48,132 nucleotides of DNA from Cupriavidus phytohabitans. Lineage in GTDB: Bacteria > Pseudomonadota > Gammaproteobacteria > Burkholderiales > Burkholderiaceae. Position 1 is the stretch's first letter; the number at the start of each line of letters is the position of its first letter. The translations under genes and the position numbers were made by a program. This document shows, one piece after another, positions 24,542-32,515 of the stretch. Where the stretch lies: positions 1 to 48,132 of the forward strand of contig NZ_AUFE01000048.1 in assembly GCF_000426345.1 (NCBI RefSeq), written 5' to 3'. Below the pieces are notes generated by a model, which searched no databases, was not told where the DNA came from, and saw only the letters and a program-made list of their open reading frames with translations.

Positions 24542-24850
24542 ATGCCTGTTCAGAACTGCAATGTGCATGTCGTTTTCGATGGGCACTGGGCGATCGCGGC
24601 CGAGGGCGAAGGACGCCTCCAGGTCGGCCTCGACATGACCAGCGCCATTGCTCTCGCCACATCGCTCGCCGTGGAGCGACGGGCGATGCTCTACGTGCAT
24701 GACAAGAACGGCGACATCATCCAGCGCATTGATTGCTCCCGTGCCATGCCACCCACCGACACCGTGTCGCCGGTTGCATGCGTCGACATGCCAGTGCTGC
24801 CGGCCGAACAGCCCGAGGCGCCTGAAAAGGCCCGGAATACCTCGGCTTGA
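24542..24850 (+). CDS. Small DUF2188-like protein
   Basis: The 102-residue protein starts MPVQNCNVHVVFDGHWAIAA and has a GGAGG site nine bases upstream. The pattern (V-x-V-x-x-D-G-x-W-A-I, then SAIALATSLAVERRAMLYVH and DKNGDIIQRIDCSR) resembles the short beta-beta-alpha DUF2188 proteins, whose role is not established. The C-terminal 30 residues are Pro/Glu-rich. It stands alone, convergent with the hydroxyacid dehydrogenase. Family placement is by pattern only. Confidence 0.65.
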   Translation: MPVQNCNVHVVFDGHWAIAAEGEGRLQVGLDMTSAIALATSLAVERRAMLYVHDKNGDIIQRIDCSRAMPPTDTVSPVACVDMPVLPAEQPEAPEKARNTSA

Positions 24851-24909
24851 TCTCGCCTGCTGCCGCCTTCGGAGCAGGTCGCGCAGCAGATGGCAGCATA
24901 TCCCCAGGG

Positions 24910-25851
24910 CTAGATCGCCGACTTCTTCACCGCGCCGGTTGCAAAGAACTGCTGCAGATTCTCGAACACCAGGTCCGCCATCGCCTGCCGCGTTTCATGC
25001 GTGGCGCTTGCGATATGCGGCAGCAGCACGACATTGTCCAGGCCGAACAGCGCCTCGGGCACATTCGGTTCATCCTCGAACACGTCAAGGCCAGCACCGG
25101 CGATGCGCTGCCGCGATAGCGCCTCGACCAGCGCCGCCTCGTCTACCACCGTGCCGCGGGCGATATTGATCAGGAAGCCGCGCGGGCCCAGCGCGTCCAG
25201 CACGGCTGCCGACACCAGATGGCGAGTCGAGGGCCCGCCCGCCGTGGCGACGACCAGGTAATCGGCCCAGCGCGCCAGCGCTTCCAGGGACGCTTCATAG
25301 GGGTAAGGCGCATCCGGGGCCGGGTTGCGGCTGTGATAACGCACCTCCATGTCGAACCCCACCGAGCGGTGCGCGATCACGCGGCCGATGCGGCCCATGC
25401 CAAGGATGCCGAGCCGCTTGCCGCTGACGCGCGTCGCCAGCGGGAACGGCTGCCCCTTGGGCCATTCGCCGCGGCGCACGAAGCGGTCCGCGGCGCTGAC
25501 CTTGCGCGAGACATCCAGCAGCAGCGCAAACGCGGTATCGGCAACGCAGTCGTTTAGCACGTCTGGCGTATAGCCCACGGCGATGCCGCGCTGACGCGCG
25601 GTGTCGAGATCGAGCTTGTCCAGGCCAACGCCGAAGCTGGAGATCACGCGCAGCGACGGCAGCGCGGCCAGCAGCGCGGCATCGGCACCGATCGCGGCGC
25701 GCGTCGTCAGCGCGACGAACTCGCTGCCGTGGCGGGCCAGGAAGCCGGCGGGATCGGCTTCAGTCCAGAACGGGTGGACGTCGTAGTGCTCGGCCAGGCG
25801 CGCTTCGGTGGCTTCAGGCAGGCGGCCGTGCTGCAACAGGCGGGGTTTCAT
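24910..25851 (-). CDS. D-isomer-specific 2-hydroxyacid dehydrogenase
   Basis: The protein of about 313 residues has an NAD(P)-binding motif GILGMGRIG and the catalytic Arg-Glu-His triad in NIARGTVVDE, FEDEPNVPEALF and LLPHIASATHETR. It fits the glyoxylate/hydroxypyruvate reductase branch. It would reduce a 2-keto acid made by the aldolase/dehydratase genes encoded upstream in the same transcription unit. The next gene upstream (Bug receptor 1) ends 33 bp before it. The start is ATG 25851; a TTG at 25857 closer to AAGGA is an alternative. Confidence 0.92.
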   Translation of the reverse strand: MKPRLLQHGRLPEATEARLAEHYDVHPFWTEADPAGFLARHGSEFVALTTRAAIGADAALLAALPSLRVISSFGVGLDKLDLDTARQRGIAVGYTPDVLNDCVADTAFALLLDVSRKVSAADRFVRRGEWPKGQPFPLATRVSGKRLGILGMGRIGRVIAHRSVGFDMEVRYHSRNPAPDAPYPYEASLEALARWADYLVVATAGGPSTRHLVSAAVLDALGPRGFLINIARGTVVDEAALVEALSRQRIAGAGLDVFEDEPNVPEALFGLDNVVLLPHIASATHETRQAMADLVFENLQQFFATGAVKKSAI

Positions 25852-25884
25852 GCGCAAGGGGTCCTTTGAGGAGAGACGCGCGCG

Positions 25885-26886
25885 TCAGTCGGCGCGCAGT
25901 TTGTTGTCGACGATGACCTTGGCGTAGCGCTTGCGGTCGGTGGAAATCAGCTCGGTGAACTGCTGCGGCGTGCTGCCGACGGGAATCGCGCCCTGCTCCA
26001 CCAGTTGCTGGCGCACCTCGGGCAGTGCCACCACCTGCTTCACCCCGGCGGCGATCTTGTCGACGATGTCCTTGGGCGTGCCGGCCGGCGCCAGCAAGCC
26101 GACCCATGAGCCAGACTCGGCGCCGGTGATGCCGGCCTGCGCCAGCGTGGGCACGTCTGGCAGCGCCGGCGAGCGCACCGTGCCGGTGACCGCCAGCGCG
26201 CGCAGCTTGCCCGCCTTGACGTGCCCGGCGGTTTCCAGCACCGACGCGAACAGCATGTCGACATTGCCCGCCATCAGGTCGCTCATGGCGGCGCCGCCGC
26301 CCTTGTATGGCACGTGCAGCATGTCGGTCCCGGTCGCGGCCTTGAAGATCTCGCCCGACAGGTGCGGCGACCCGCCCGTGCCCGAGCTGGCGAAGGATAG
26401 CTTGCCCGGCTGCGCCTTGGCCAATGCCACCAGATCCTTCGCGGTCTTTGCGGGCAGCTTGGGCGTCACCACCAGCACGAACGGCAACTCGGCCATCTCG
26501 GTCACCGGAACCAGGCGGTTGGGATCGTAAGACAGCTTGGTGTACAGCGTGGGATTGATCGACTGGGTGCCGACATTGCCCGCCACCAGCGTGTAGCCGT
26601 CCGGCCTGGCGCGCGACGCCAGCTCCAGGCCGACGTTGCCGGCCGCGCCGGGCCGGTTGTCCACCAGCACCGGCTGGCCCCACAGCTGCGACAGGCGCTG
26701 CGCTACCAGGCGCGTGGCAATGTCGGTGCCGCCGCCGGGCGTGAACGGCAGGATGATCGTGACCGGCCGTGTCGGCCAGCTGGCGTTGGCTTGCGCGTGA
26801 GCCGCCGGGGCAAGCAGCGGTGCGGCGGCAAGGCACAGAGCCAGCAGCGCCCGGCGCCGGGCGGTGGAGGGGATGCGGTCTGGCAT
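25885..26886 (-). CDS. Bug-type periplasmic receptor 1 (tripartite tricarboxylate transporter family)
   Basis: The 333-residue protein has a Sec signal peptide ending PAAHAQA. It then has the Bug fold motifs WPTRPVTIILPFTPGGGTDI, VDNRPGAAGNVG, ARPDGYTL, FASSGTGGSPHLSGE and VPYKGGGAAMSDLMAGNVDM. Bug proteins bind carboxylates such as sugar acids or dicarboxylates and deliver them to TctAB-type membrane partners. It is the last of three tandem Bug genes. No tctA/tctB genes are nearby. The start at 26886 fits the signal peptide. Confidence 0.93.
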   Translation of the reverse strand: MPDRIPSTARRRALLALCLAAAPLLAPAAHAQANASWPTRPVTIILPFTPGGGTDIATRLVAQRLSQLWGQPVLVDNRPGAAGNVGLELASRARPDGYTLVAGNVGTQSINPTLYTKLSYDPNRLVPVTEMAELPFVLVVTPKLPAKTAKDLVALAKAQPGKLSFASSGTGGSPHLSGEIFKAATGTDMLHVPYKGGGAAMSDLMAGNVDMLFASVLETAGHVKAGKLRALAVTGTVRSPALPDVPTLAQAGITGAESGSWVGLLAPAGTPKDIVDKIAAGVKQVVALPEVRQQLVEQGAIPVGSTPQQFTELISTDRKRYAKVIVDNKLRAD

Positions 26887-26930
26887 GGCTGTCTCGTTCG
26901 GTTGGCGTTGTCGGGGGAAGCGTCGTCGTG

Positions 26931-27920
26931 TCATTCCGGCTGGATGCCGGCGTTTTTGGCCACCTTGGCCCACTTGACCATCTCGGTCTGGATAAAGCCC
27001 GAGAACTGCGCGGGGCTGCCGCCGGCGGGCTCGATGCCTGCCGCAAGCAGGCGTTCGCGCACGTCCGGCGCGGCCAGCGCCTGGTTGATGCCGGCGTTGA
27101 GCTTGTCGATCACTGCCTTGGGCGTGCCGGCGGGCGCGAGCACGCCGCCCCAGGTGCTGGTGTCGTAGCCGGGCAGGCCGGCTTCCGCCATGGTCGGCAG
27201 CTGCGGCGCGATGGCCGCATGCTTGGTCGTGCTGACTGCCAGCGCCCTCACCTTGCCGGCCTTGACCTGCGGGTTGATCGCGGCCACGGTGTCGAACATC
27301 AGCGAGACGCGGCCGCTGGTCAGGTCGGGATGCGCCAGCGTGCTGCCCTTGTAGGGAATGTGGACCATGTCGAGGCCGGCCATGCTCTTGAACAGTTCGC
27401 CGGAGAAATGCGGGGCACCGCCCGATCCGCTCGATGCGAACGACAGCTGGCCGGGATGCGCCTTGCCGTAGGCGATCAGTTCCTTGACCGACTTCGCCGG
27501 GACCGAGGGCGAAACCACCAGCATCAGCGGCACCACGTGCGTCAGCGCGACCGGCTCGAAGCTCTTGACGGTGTCGTACGGCAGCTTGCGCACCATGCTG
27601 GGGTTGATGGCGTGGCTGCTTGCCACCAGCGCCAGCGTGTAACCGTCCGGGGCAGCCTTTGCCACCACGTCAGTGCCGACGATGCCGGTGGCGCCGCTGC
27701 GGTTGTCGACCACGACCGACTGGCCCCAGGCCTCGGTCAGCTTCTGCCCGACCAGGCGCGCAACGAGGTCGATGGCGCCGCCGGGGGAAGCCGGGACGAC
27801 GATGGTGATGGGCTTGGTGGGATAGCTCTGGGCGTGGGCGCCGGTGGGGGTGAAGGCGATGCTGAGGGCGGTCACGGCAAGCGCCGCGGCCAGCCGGGAG
27901 GATCGGAAGTTGATTGCCAT
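26931..27920 (-). CDS. Bug-type periplasmic receptor 2
   Basis: The 329-residue protein has a signal peptide ending TGAHAQS and the Bug motifs YPTKPITIVVPASPGGAIDL, VDNRSGATGIVG, FASSGSGGAPHFSGELFKSM and IPYKGSTLAHPDLTSGRVSL. The usual GGG(T/S)D ligand loop is GGAID here, differing from receptors 1 and 3, so the ligand may differ. AGGAGACACC precedes the ATG at 27920. It lies 44 bp upstream of receptor 1 in the same operon. Confidence 0.93.
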   Translation of the reverse strand: MAINFRSSRLAAALAVTALSIAFTPTGAHAQSYPTKPITIVVPASPGGAIDLVARLVGQKLTEAWGQSVVVDNRSGATGIVGTDVVAKAAPDGYTLALVASSHAINPSMVRKLPYDTVKSFEPVALTHVVPLMLVVSPSVPAKSVKELIAYGKAHPGQLSFASSGSGGAPHFSGELFKSMAGLDMVHIPYKGSTLAHPDLTSGRVSLMFDTVAAINPQVKAGKVRALAVSTTKHAAIAPQLPTMAEAGLPGYDTSTWGGVLAPAGTPKAVIDKLNAGINQALAAPDVRERLLAAGIEPAGGSPAQFSGFIQTEMVKWAKVAKNAGIQPE

Positions 27921-27966
27921 GGTGTCTCCTGCCTGATTGTTCATGAATCGGAGCCGGCGGTTTGCT

Positions 27967-27992
27967 CCCCTCGCCCGTTTGCGGGAGAGGGG
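27967..27992. repeat. REP-like palindrome between Bug receptors 2 and 3
   Basis: CCCCTCGCCCG (27967-27977) and CGGGAGAGGGG (27982-27992) form an 11-position stem with one mismatch and a four-base loop. The CCCCTC...CGGGAGAGGGG form is like short intergenic palindromes scattered in many GC-rich proteobacteria. Within this operon it could stabilise or partly terminate the mRNA. Confidence 0.5.
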
Positions 27993-28046
27993 TGCGCTGA
28001 GGCTCGCGCTGAAATTGAGCGTCTGGTTTGACCTGGCGACGGCTGC

Positions 28047-29048
28047 TTACTCCGCCTTCGCCCCCGATTTCTTCACCAACGCAGCCCAGCGCGGAATCTC
28101 CTTGTCCATCAGCGCCGCCAGCTCCGCGGGCGTGCTGCCCACGATCTCCATGCCCAACTGCTGGCTGAGCCGCTGCTGCACCGCGGGCTGCTTCAGCGCA
28201 CGGATGACTTCGGCATTCAGGCGCTGGACGATTTCCTTTGGCGTGCCATGCGGGGCATACAGCGCCTGCCACGACACCATCTCAAACCCGCTGACGCCGG
28301 CCTCGGCCATGGTCGGCACCTTGGGCAGCAGCGCCGAGCGCTTCGGCGAGGTCACGGCCAGCGCGCGCAGCTTGCCGGCCTTGATCATGGCCTCGCCCGC
28401 GGTGAGCTGGTCGAACAGGAACGGCACCAGCCCGGCCGCCACGTCCTGCACGGCCTGCGGGCTGCCCTTGTATGGCACGTGCGTCATCGGCACATGGATC
28501 AGGTCGGCGAACAGTTCGCCGGCGAGATGGGTCGACGTGCCCGCGCCGGACGAGGCGAAACTGAGGCCGTTTTTCTTCTTCGCGTAGGCGATCAGCTCCT
28601 GCACGTTGCTGACCGGCAACTCCGCGTTCACCATCAGCACGTTCGGCACATAGCCGACCAGGCTGACCGGCTCGAAGTCCTTGACCGGGTCATATGACAG
28701 GTTCTTGTACAGGCTGGCATTGATGGCGTGGGTGCTGATGGTGCCGCCGAACAGCGTGTAGCCGTCCGCCTTGGCACGCGCGACGTAGCCTGCCCCCACG
28801 GCCCCTGCTGCGCCGGGCCGGTTCTCCACCACCACCGGCTGGCCGAGGGCGCGCGAGACTTCCTGCCCGATGGTGCGCGCGACGATATCGGTCGAGCCGC
28901 CCGCCGCAAAGGGCACTACCCAGGTGATCGGCCGCGACGGCCATTTGTCCTGCGCCTGCGCCGGCGCGCCCAGCGCGCCGAGGCCGAAAGCCACGCACGC
29001 GGCCAGCGTGCGGGCGCTGCGCCTTGCGGCTGCAATCCCTTGCTTCAT
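28047..29048 (-). CDS. Bug-type periplasmic receptor 3
   Basis: The 333-residue protein has a signal peptide (AACVAFGLGALGAPAQAQ) and the Bug motifs WPSRPITWVVPFAAGGSTDI, VENRPGAAGAVG, FASSGAGTSTHLAGELF and VPYKGSPQAVQDVAAGLVPF. AGGAGACATC precedes the ATG at 29048. It is the first Bug gene after the RraA-type aldolase gene, and a 6-bp GC hairpin (29064-29080) lies just upstream. The downstream gap to receptor 2 (about 125 bp) carries a REP-like palindrome. Confidence 0.93.
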   Translation of the reverse strand: MKQGIAAARRSARTLAACVAFGLGALGAPAQAQDKWPSRPITWVVPFAAGGSTDIVARTIGQEVSRALGQPVVVENRPGAAGAVGAGYVARAKADGYTLFGGTISTHAINASLYKNLSYDPVKDFEPVSLVGYVPNVLMVNAELPVSNVQELIAYAKKKNGLSFASSGAGTSTHLAGELFADLIHVPMTHVPYKGSPQAVQDVAAGLVPFLFDQLTAGEAMIKAGKLRALAVTSPKRSALLPKVPTMAEAGVSGFEMVSWQALYAPHGTPKEIVQRLNAEVIRALKQPAVQQRLSQQLGMEIVGSTPAELAALMDKEIPRWAALVKKSGAKAE

Positions 29049-29063
29049 GATGTCTCCTGCCAT

Positions 29064-29080
29064 GGCCGGTCGTGCCGGCC
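29064..29080. other. Short GC hairpin upstream of Bug receptor 3
   Basis: GGCCGG (29064-29069) and CCGGCC (29075-29080) form a perfect 6-bp stem with a 5-base loop, between the RraA-type gene and the Bug gene. It may be a processing or stability element. Confidence 0.3.
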
Positions 29081-29119
29081 TGTATTGTTGTCGTTGGCGT
29101 GTCAGGCGGGGCGAAGCGG

Positions 29120-29839
29120 CTAGCGCCCGTTGGCCTTGCGCCAGGCCACGAAATCCTCGCGCGCCTGCTCGCTGGTCGGCGGGTAGAGCCCGATGATCGA
29201 GCGGCCCTTGCTCACTTCCTCGGTGACAAAGTCCTCGAACGCCGTCATCTCCACGGCCTCGGCAGCGATCTCTTCGGCCAGGTGCGCCGGGATCACGATC
29301 ACGCCCTCGCCGTCGCCGACCACCACGTCGCCGGGGAAGACCGCGACATCGCCGCAGCCGATCGGCACGTTGAACTCCAGCGCCTGGTGCAGCGTCAGGT
29401 TGGTCGGCGCCGAAGGCCGCTGGTGGTAGGCGGGCATGGCCAGCCGCGCGATCTCGGGCGAATCGCGGAAGCCGCCGTCGGTGACGATGCCGGCGCCGCC
29501 GCGCTGCATCAGCCGCGTGACCAGGATCGAGCCGGCCGAGGCCGCGCGCGCATCCTTGCGGCTGTCGATCACCAGCACCGCGCCCGGCGGGCATTGCTCG
29601 ATCGCCTGCCGCTGCGGGTGCGCCGGGTCCTGGAACACGGTGATGGGGTTGAGGTCCTCGCGCGCCGGGATATAGCGCAGCGTGAAGGCCTCGCCCACCA
29701 TGGTGCCGCCCTCCGGATTCAGCGGGCGTACGTCCTGGATAAACTGGTTGCGCAGGCCGCGCTTGAACAGCGCGGTGCACAGCGTGGCGGTGCTGACGGT
29801 CTTGAGCTGGTCCCGTACCGCGGGGCTGAGTCGGGTCAT
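29120..29839 (-). CDS. RraA / HMG-aldolase family protein
   Basis: The 239-residue protein has the RraA-like fold motifs RGGAGIVTDGGFRDSPEIAR, FNVPIGCGDVAVFPGDVVVG and DGEGVIVIPAHLAEEI. Relatives include 4-hydroxy-4-methyl-2-oxoglutarate/oxaloacetate aldolase (class II, divalent metal) and hydro-lyases of sugar-acid pathways. The RNase E-inhibitor role of E. coli RraA is unlikely in this setting. It lies 25 bp after the IlvD-type dehydratase gene, so it probably acts on that enzyme's 2-keto-3-deoxy product. The start at 29839 has AAGGA upstream. Confidence 0.88.
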   Translation of the reverse strand: MTRLSPAVRDQLKTVSTATLCTALFKRGLRNQFIQDVRPLNPEGGTMVGEAFTLRYIPAREDLNPITVFQDPAHPQRQAIEQCPPGAVLVIDSRKDARAASAGSILVTRLMQRGGAGIVTDGGFRDSPEIARLAMPAYHQRPSAPTNLTLHQALEFNVPIGCGDVAVFPGDVVVGDGEGVIVIPAHLAEEIAAEAVEMTAFEDFVTEEVSKGRSIIGLYPPTSEQAREDFVAWRKANGR

Positions 29840-29864
29840 GGTGGTCCTTGCCGGTCTGGTGGCG

Positions 29865-31604
29865 TCAGTAGATGCTCGGTTCGCCGGTCGGCGCGCCGAA
29901 GTCGGTTTGCAGGAAATCGAAATCGCAGCCTTCGTTGGCCTGGCGGATATGCTGGGAGAACATCCAGCCATAGCCGCGCTCGAAGCGCGGCGGCGGCGGC
30001 GTCCACTCCGCACGGCGGCGCGCCAGCTCTTCGTCGGAGACTTCCAGGTGGATGCTGCGCCGTTCGATATCGACCGAGATCAGGTCGCCGGTGCGCACCA
30101 GGGCGAACGGTCCGCCCACGTACGATTCGGGCGACACATGGAGGATGCAGGCGCCGTAGCTGGTGCCGCTCATGCGCGCGTCGGACATGCGCAGCATGTC
30201 GCGCACGCCCTGCTTCACCAGCTTCTTCGGGATCGGCAGCATGCCCCACTCCGGCATGCCGGGGCCGCCCTGCGGGCCGGCGTTGCGCAGGATCAGCACG
30301 TGGTCGGCGGTGACGTCGAGGTCGTCGCGCTCCACCGCTTCCTTCATCGACGGGTAGTCCTCGAACACCAGCGCCGGGCCGGTGTGCCGGAAAAACCGTT
30401 TCTCGCACGCGCTGGGCTTGATCACGCAGCCGTCCGGCGCGATGTTGCCCTTCAGCACCGCCAGCGCGCCCTCCTGGTACAGCGCGTTCTCCGGCGTGCG
30501 GATCACGTCGTTGTTGTAGACCTCGGCATGGGCGATGGTTTCGCCCAGCCGGCGCCCGGTAATGGTGAGCGCGTCCAGGTGCAGGCGGTCGCTGATGCGC
30601 TGCATCAGCGCAGGCAGCCCGCCCGCGTAGAAGAAATCTTCCATCAGGTACTTGTCGCCGCTGGGCCGGATATTGGCGATCACCGGCACGCGCCGGCTGG
30701 CCGCATCGAAGTCTTCCAGGCCGATGTCATGGCCGGCGCGCCGGCCCATGGCGATGACGTGGATGATTGCGTTGGTCGAGCAGCCCATCGCCATCGCCAC
30801 GGCGATCGCGTTTTCATAGGCCTGTCGGGTCTGGATGCGCTGCGGCGTCAGGTCTTCCCACACCATGTCGACGATGCGGCGGCCGGCTTCGGAGCACATG
30901 CGGATATGGTTGGCGTCGGCCGCCGGGATCGACGAAGCGCCGGGCAGCGTCATGCCGATGGCTTCGGCGATGGCCGTCATCGTGCTGGCCGTGCCCATCG
31001 TCATGCAGGTGCCGTGGCTGCGGGCGATGCCGGCCTCGATGCCGGTCCACTGCGCGTCGGTGATATTGCCGGCGCGGCGCTCGTCCCAGTACTTCCACGC
31101 GTCCGAGCCGGAGCCCAGCACGTTGCCCTTGTAGTTGCCGCGCAGCATCGGCCCGGCGGGAACGAAGATCGCCGGCACGCCGGCGCTGGTGGCGCCCATC
31201 AGCAGGCCCGGCGTGGTCTTGTCGCAGCCGCCCATCAGCACGGCGCCGTCGATCGGGTGCGAGCGGATCAGTTCTTCCGCCTCCATCGCGAGGAAATTGC
31301 GATAGAGCATGGTGGTCGGCTTGACCGAGCTTTCCGACAAGGAGATCGCCGGCAGTTCGATCGGGAAGCCGCCGGCCTGCAGGATGCCGCGCTTGACGTC
31401 GTCGACGCGCTGCTTGAAGTGGGCGTGGCAGGGATTGATGTCCGACCACGTATTGATGATGGCGATGACCGGCTTGCCCATCCACTCGCCCGGCGAGTAG
31501 CCCATCTGCATGATCCGGGACCGATGCCCCGACGAACGCAGGTCATCGGGTGCGAACCAGCGCGCGCTGCGCAGCGCGTCCGGCGTTTTCTTGCGAGCCG
31601 TCAT
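29865..31604 (-). CDS. IlvD/Edd-family sugar-acid dehydratase
   Basis: The 579-residue protein has the three cluster cysteines of the family (INPCHAHF, MGGCDKTTPG, SHGTCMTMGTAST). It also has the C-terminal motifs MPEWGMLPIPKKL and DARMSGTSYGACILHVSPES. The YSPGEWMGKPVIAIINTWSD start and length fit the pentonate/aldonate dehydratase branch (L-arabinonate, D-xylonate) rather than branched-chain IlvD. It would convert an aldonic acid to its 2-keto-3-deoxy acid. It is the first gene of the operon, divergent from a GntR gene across a palindromic operator. Confidence 0.93.
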   Translation of the reverse strand: MTARKKTPDALRSARWFAPDDLRSSGHRSRIMQMGYSPGEWMGKPVIAIINTWSDINPCHAHFKQRVDDVKRGILQAGGFPIELPAISLSESSVKPTTMLYRNFLAMEAEELIRSHPIDGAVLMGGCDKTTPGLLMGATSAGVPAIFVPAGPMLRGNYKGNVLGSGSDAWKYWDERRAGNITDAQWTGIEAGIARSHGTCMTMGTASTMTAIAEAIGMTLPGASSIPAADANHIRMCSEAGRRIVDMVWEDLTPQRIQTRQAYENAIAVAMAMGCSTNAIIHVIAMGRRAGHDIGLEDFDAASRRVPVIANIRPSGDKYLMEDFFYAGGLPALMQRISDRLHLDALTITGRRLGETIAHAEVYNNDVIRTPENALYQEGALAVLKGNIAPDGCVIKPSACEKRFFRHTGPALVFEDYPSMKEAVERDDLDVTADHVLILRNAGPQGGPGMPEWGMLPIPKKLVKQGVRDMLRMSDARMSGTSYGACILHVSPESYVGGPFALVRTGDLISVDIERRSIHLEVSDEELARRRAEWTPPPPRFERGYGWMFSQHIRQANEGCDFDFLQTDFGAPTGEPSIY

Positions 31605-31673
31605 GTGTCTCTTCCACCTTGTTATCTTGTGCCGGGCGATCGCGCCGCCGGGCATCGCTAGAAACATTAAAGC

Positions 31674-31687
31674 ACTAATATATTAGT
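31674..31687. promoter_or_regulatory. 14-bp palindromic operator ACTAATATATTAGT
   Basis: This perfect palindrome in a local AT-rich patch sits 70 bp upstream of the dehydratase start and about 104 bp upstream of the favoured GntR start. It overlaps the likely promoters. It is the best candidate for the binding site of the adjacent GntR protein. Confidence 0.65.
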
Positions 31688-31790
31688 ACGTCAATGCATG
31701 AGATTGCGGGTGAAATCCCTTAGAATCCAGCGCATCAGCAACGCCTCGGCGCCACCGGTGTGGCGATCCGGGCATGCGCCGAGCCTTCCC

Positions 31791-32492
31791 ATGCCATCCG
31801 CAACCGTTCCTACCGCAGCCAAATTCCAGTTCGACCGCACGCGCCACGCGGCGCCGCAGGTGTTCGAGCACATGCGCGACCAGATCATCTCGATGGCCCT
31901 GCCCCCGGGCACCGTGCTGTCGCGCCCCGAGCTGGCCGACCAGTACGGCATCAGCCAGACCCCGGTGCGCGACGCATTGATCCGGCTCGGCGAAGAAGGC
32001 CTGGTCGACATCTTTCCGCAGCACGCCACCGTGGTCAGCCCGATCGACGTCGCCCTGGCCACGCAGGCGCACTTCCTGCGCCGCTCGGTCGAGCTGGAGA
32101 TCGTGCGCACGCTGGCACAGCAGGCCGACCCGGTGCTGGTCGAGCGCCTGCGCGCCACGGTCGCGCGGCAGCGCAAGATGCTCGAGCTGCAGGACCTCGA
32201 CGAATTCAACGTCAACGACCAGGCCTTCCACCGCGAACTCTACGAAGCGGCCCGGGTGCCCGACCTGTGGACCCTGGTGCGCCGGCAGAGCGGCCACCTC
32301 GACCGGCTGCGCCGCCTGCACCTGCCCATTCCCGGCAAGGCGATGGCGGTGCTGCGCGACCATGAGGCCATCGTCGATGCGATCGCGGCCGGCGATCCGG
32401 CGCGTGCCGAGAGCGCGCTGCGCGCGCACCTGTCCGGCACACTGGCGAATATCGACGAGATCCGCGGGCGCTTCACCGACTATTTCCGCTGA
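31791..32492 (+). CDS. GntR-family (FCD) regulator of the sugar-acid operon
   Basis: The protein is 233 residues from ATG 31791 and has a GntR winged HTH (FEHMRDQIISMALPPGTVLS, ELADQYGISQTPVRDALIRL) and an FCD ligand domain (NVNDQAFHRELYEAARVPDL, LRDHEAIVDAIAAGDPARAE). The longer frame to 31698 adds a stretch not typical of the family. It is divergent from the dehydratase operon, with ACTAATATATTAGT between them, so it most likely represses that operon until a sugar acid binds. It is convergent with the ThDP enzyme gene. Confidence 0.87.
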   Translation: MPSATVPTAAKFQFDRTRHAAPQVFEHMRDQIISMALPPGTVLSRPELADQYGISQTPVRDALIRLGEEGLVDIFPQHATVVSPIDVALATQAHFLRRSVELEIVRTLAQQADPVLVERLRATVARQRKMLELQDLDEFNVNDQAFHRELYEAARVPDLWTLVRRQSGHLDRLRRLHLPIPGKAMAVLRDHEAIVDAIAAGDPARAESALRAHLSGTLANIDEIRGRFTDYFR

Positions 32493-32515
32493 CGGCACGG
32501 CGCCTCTACAGGGCC

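Noticed and set aside
29120..29839. Regulator of RNase E activity (RraA proper)
   Set aside because: The operon context with a sugar-acid dehydratase favours the aldolase/hydro-lyase branch of the family.
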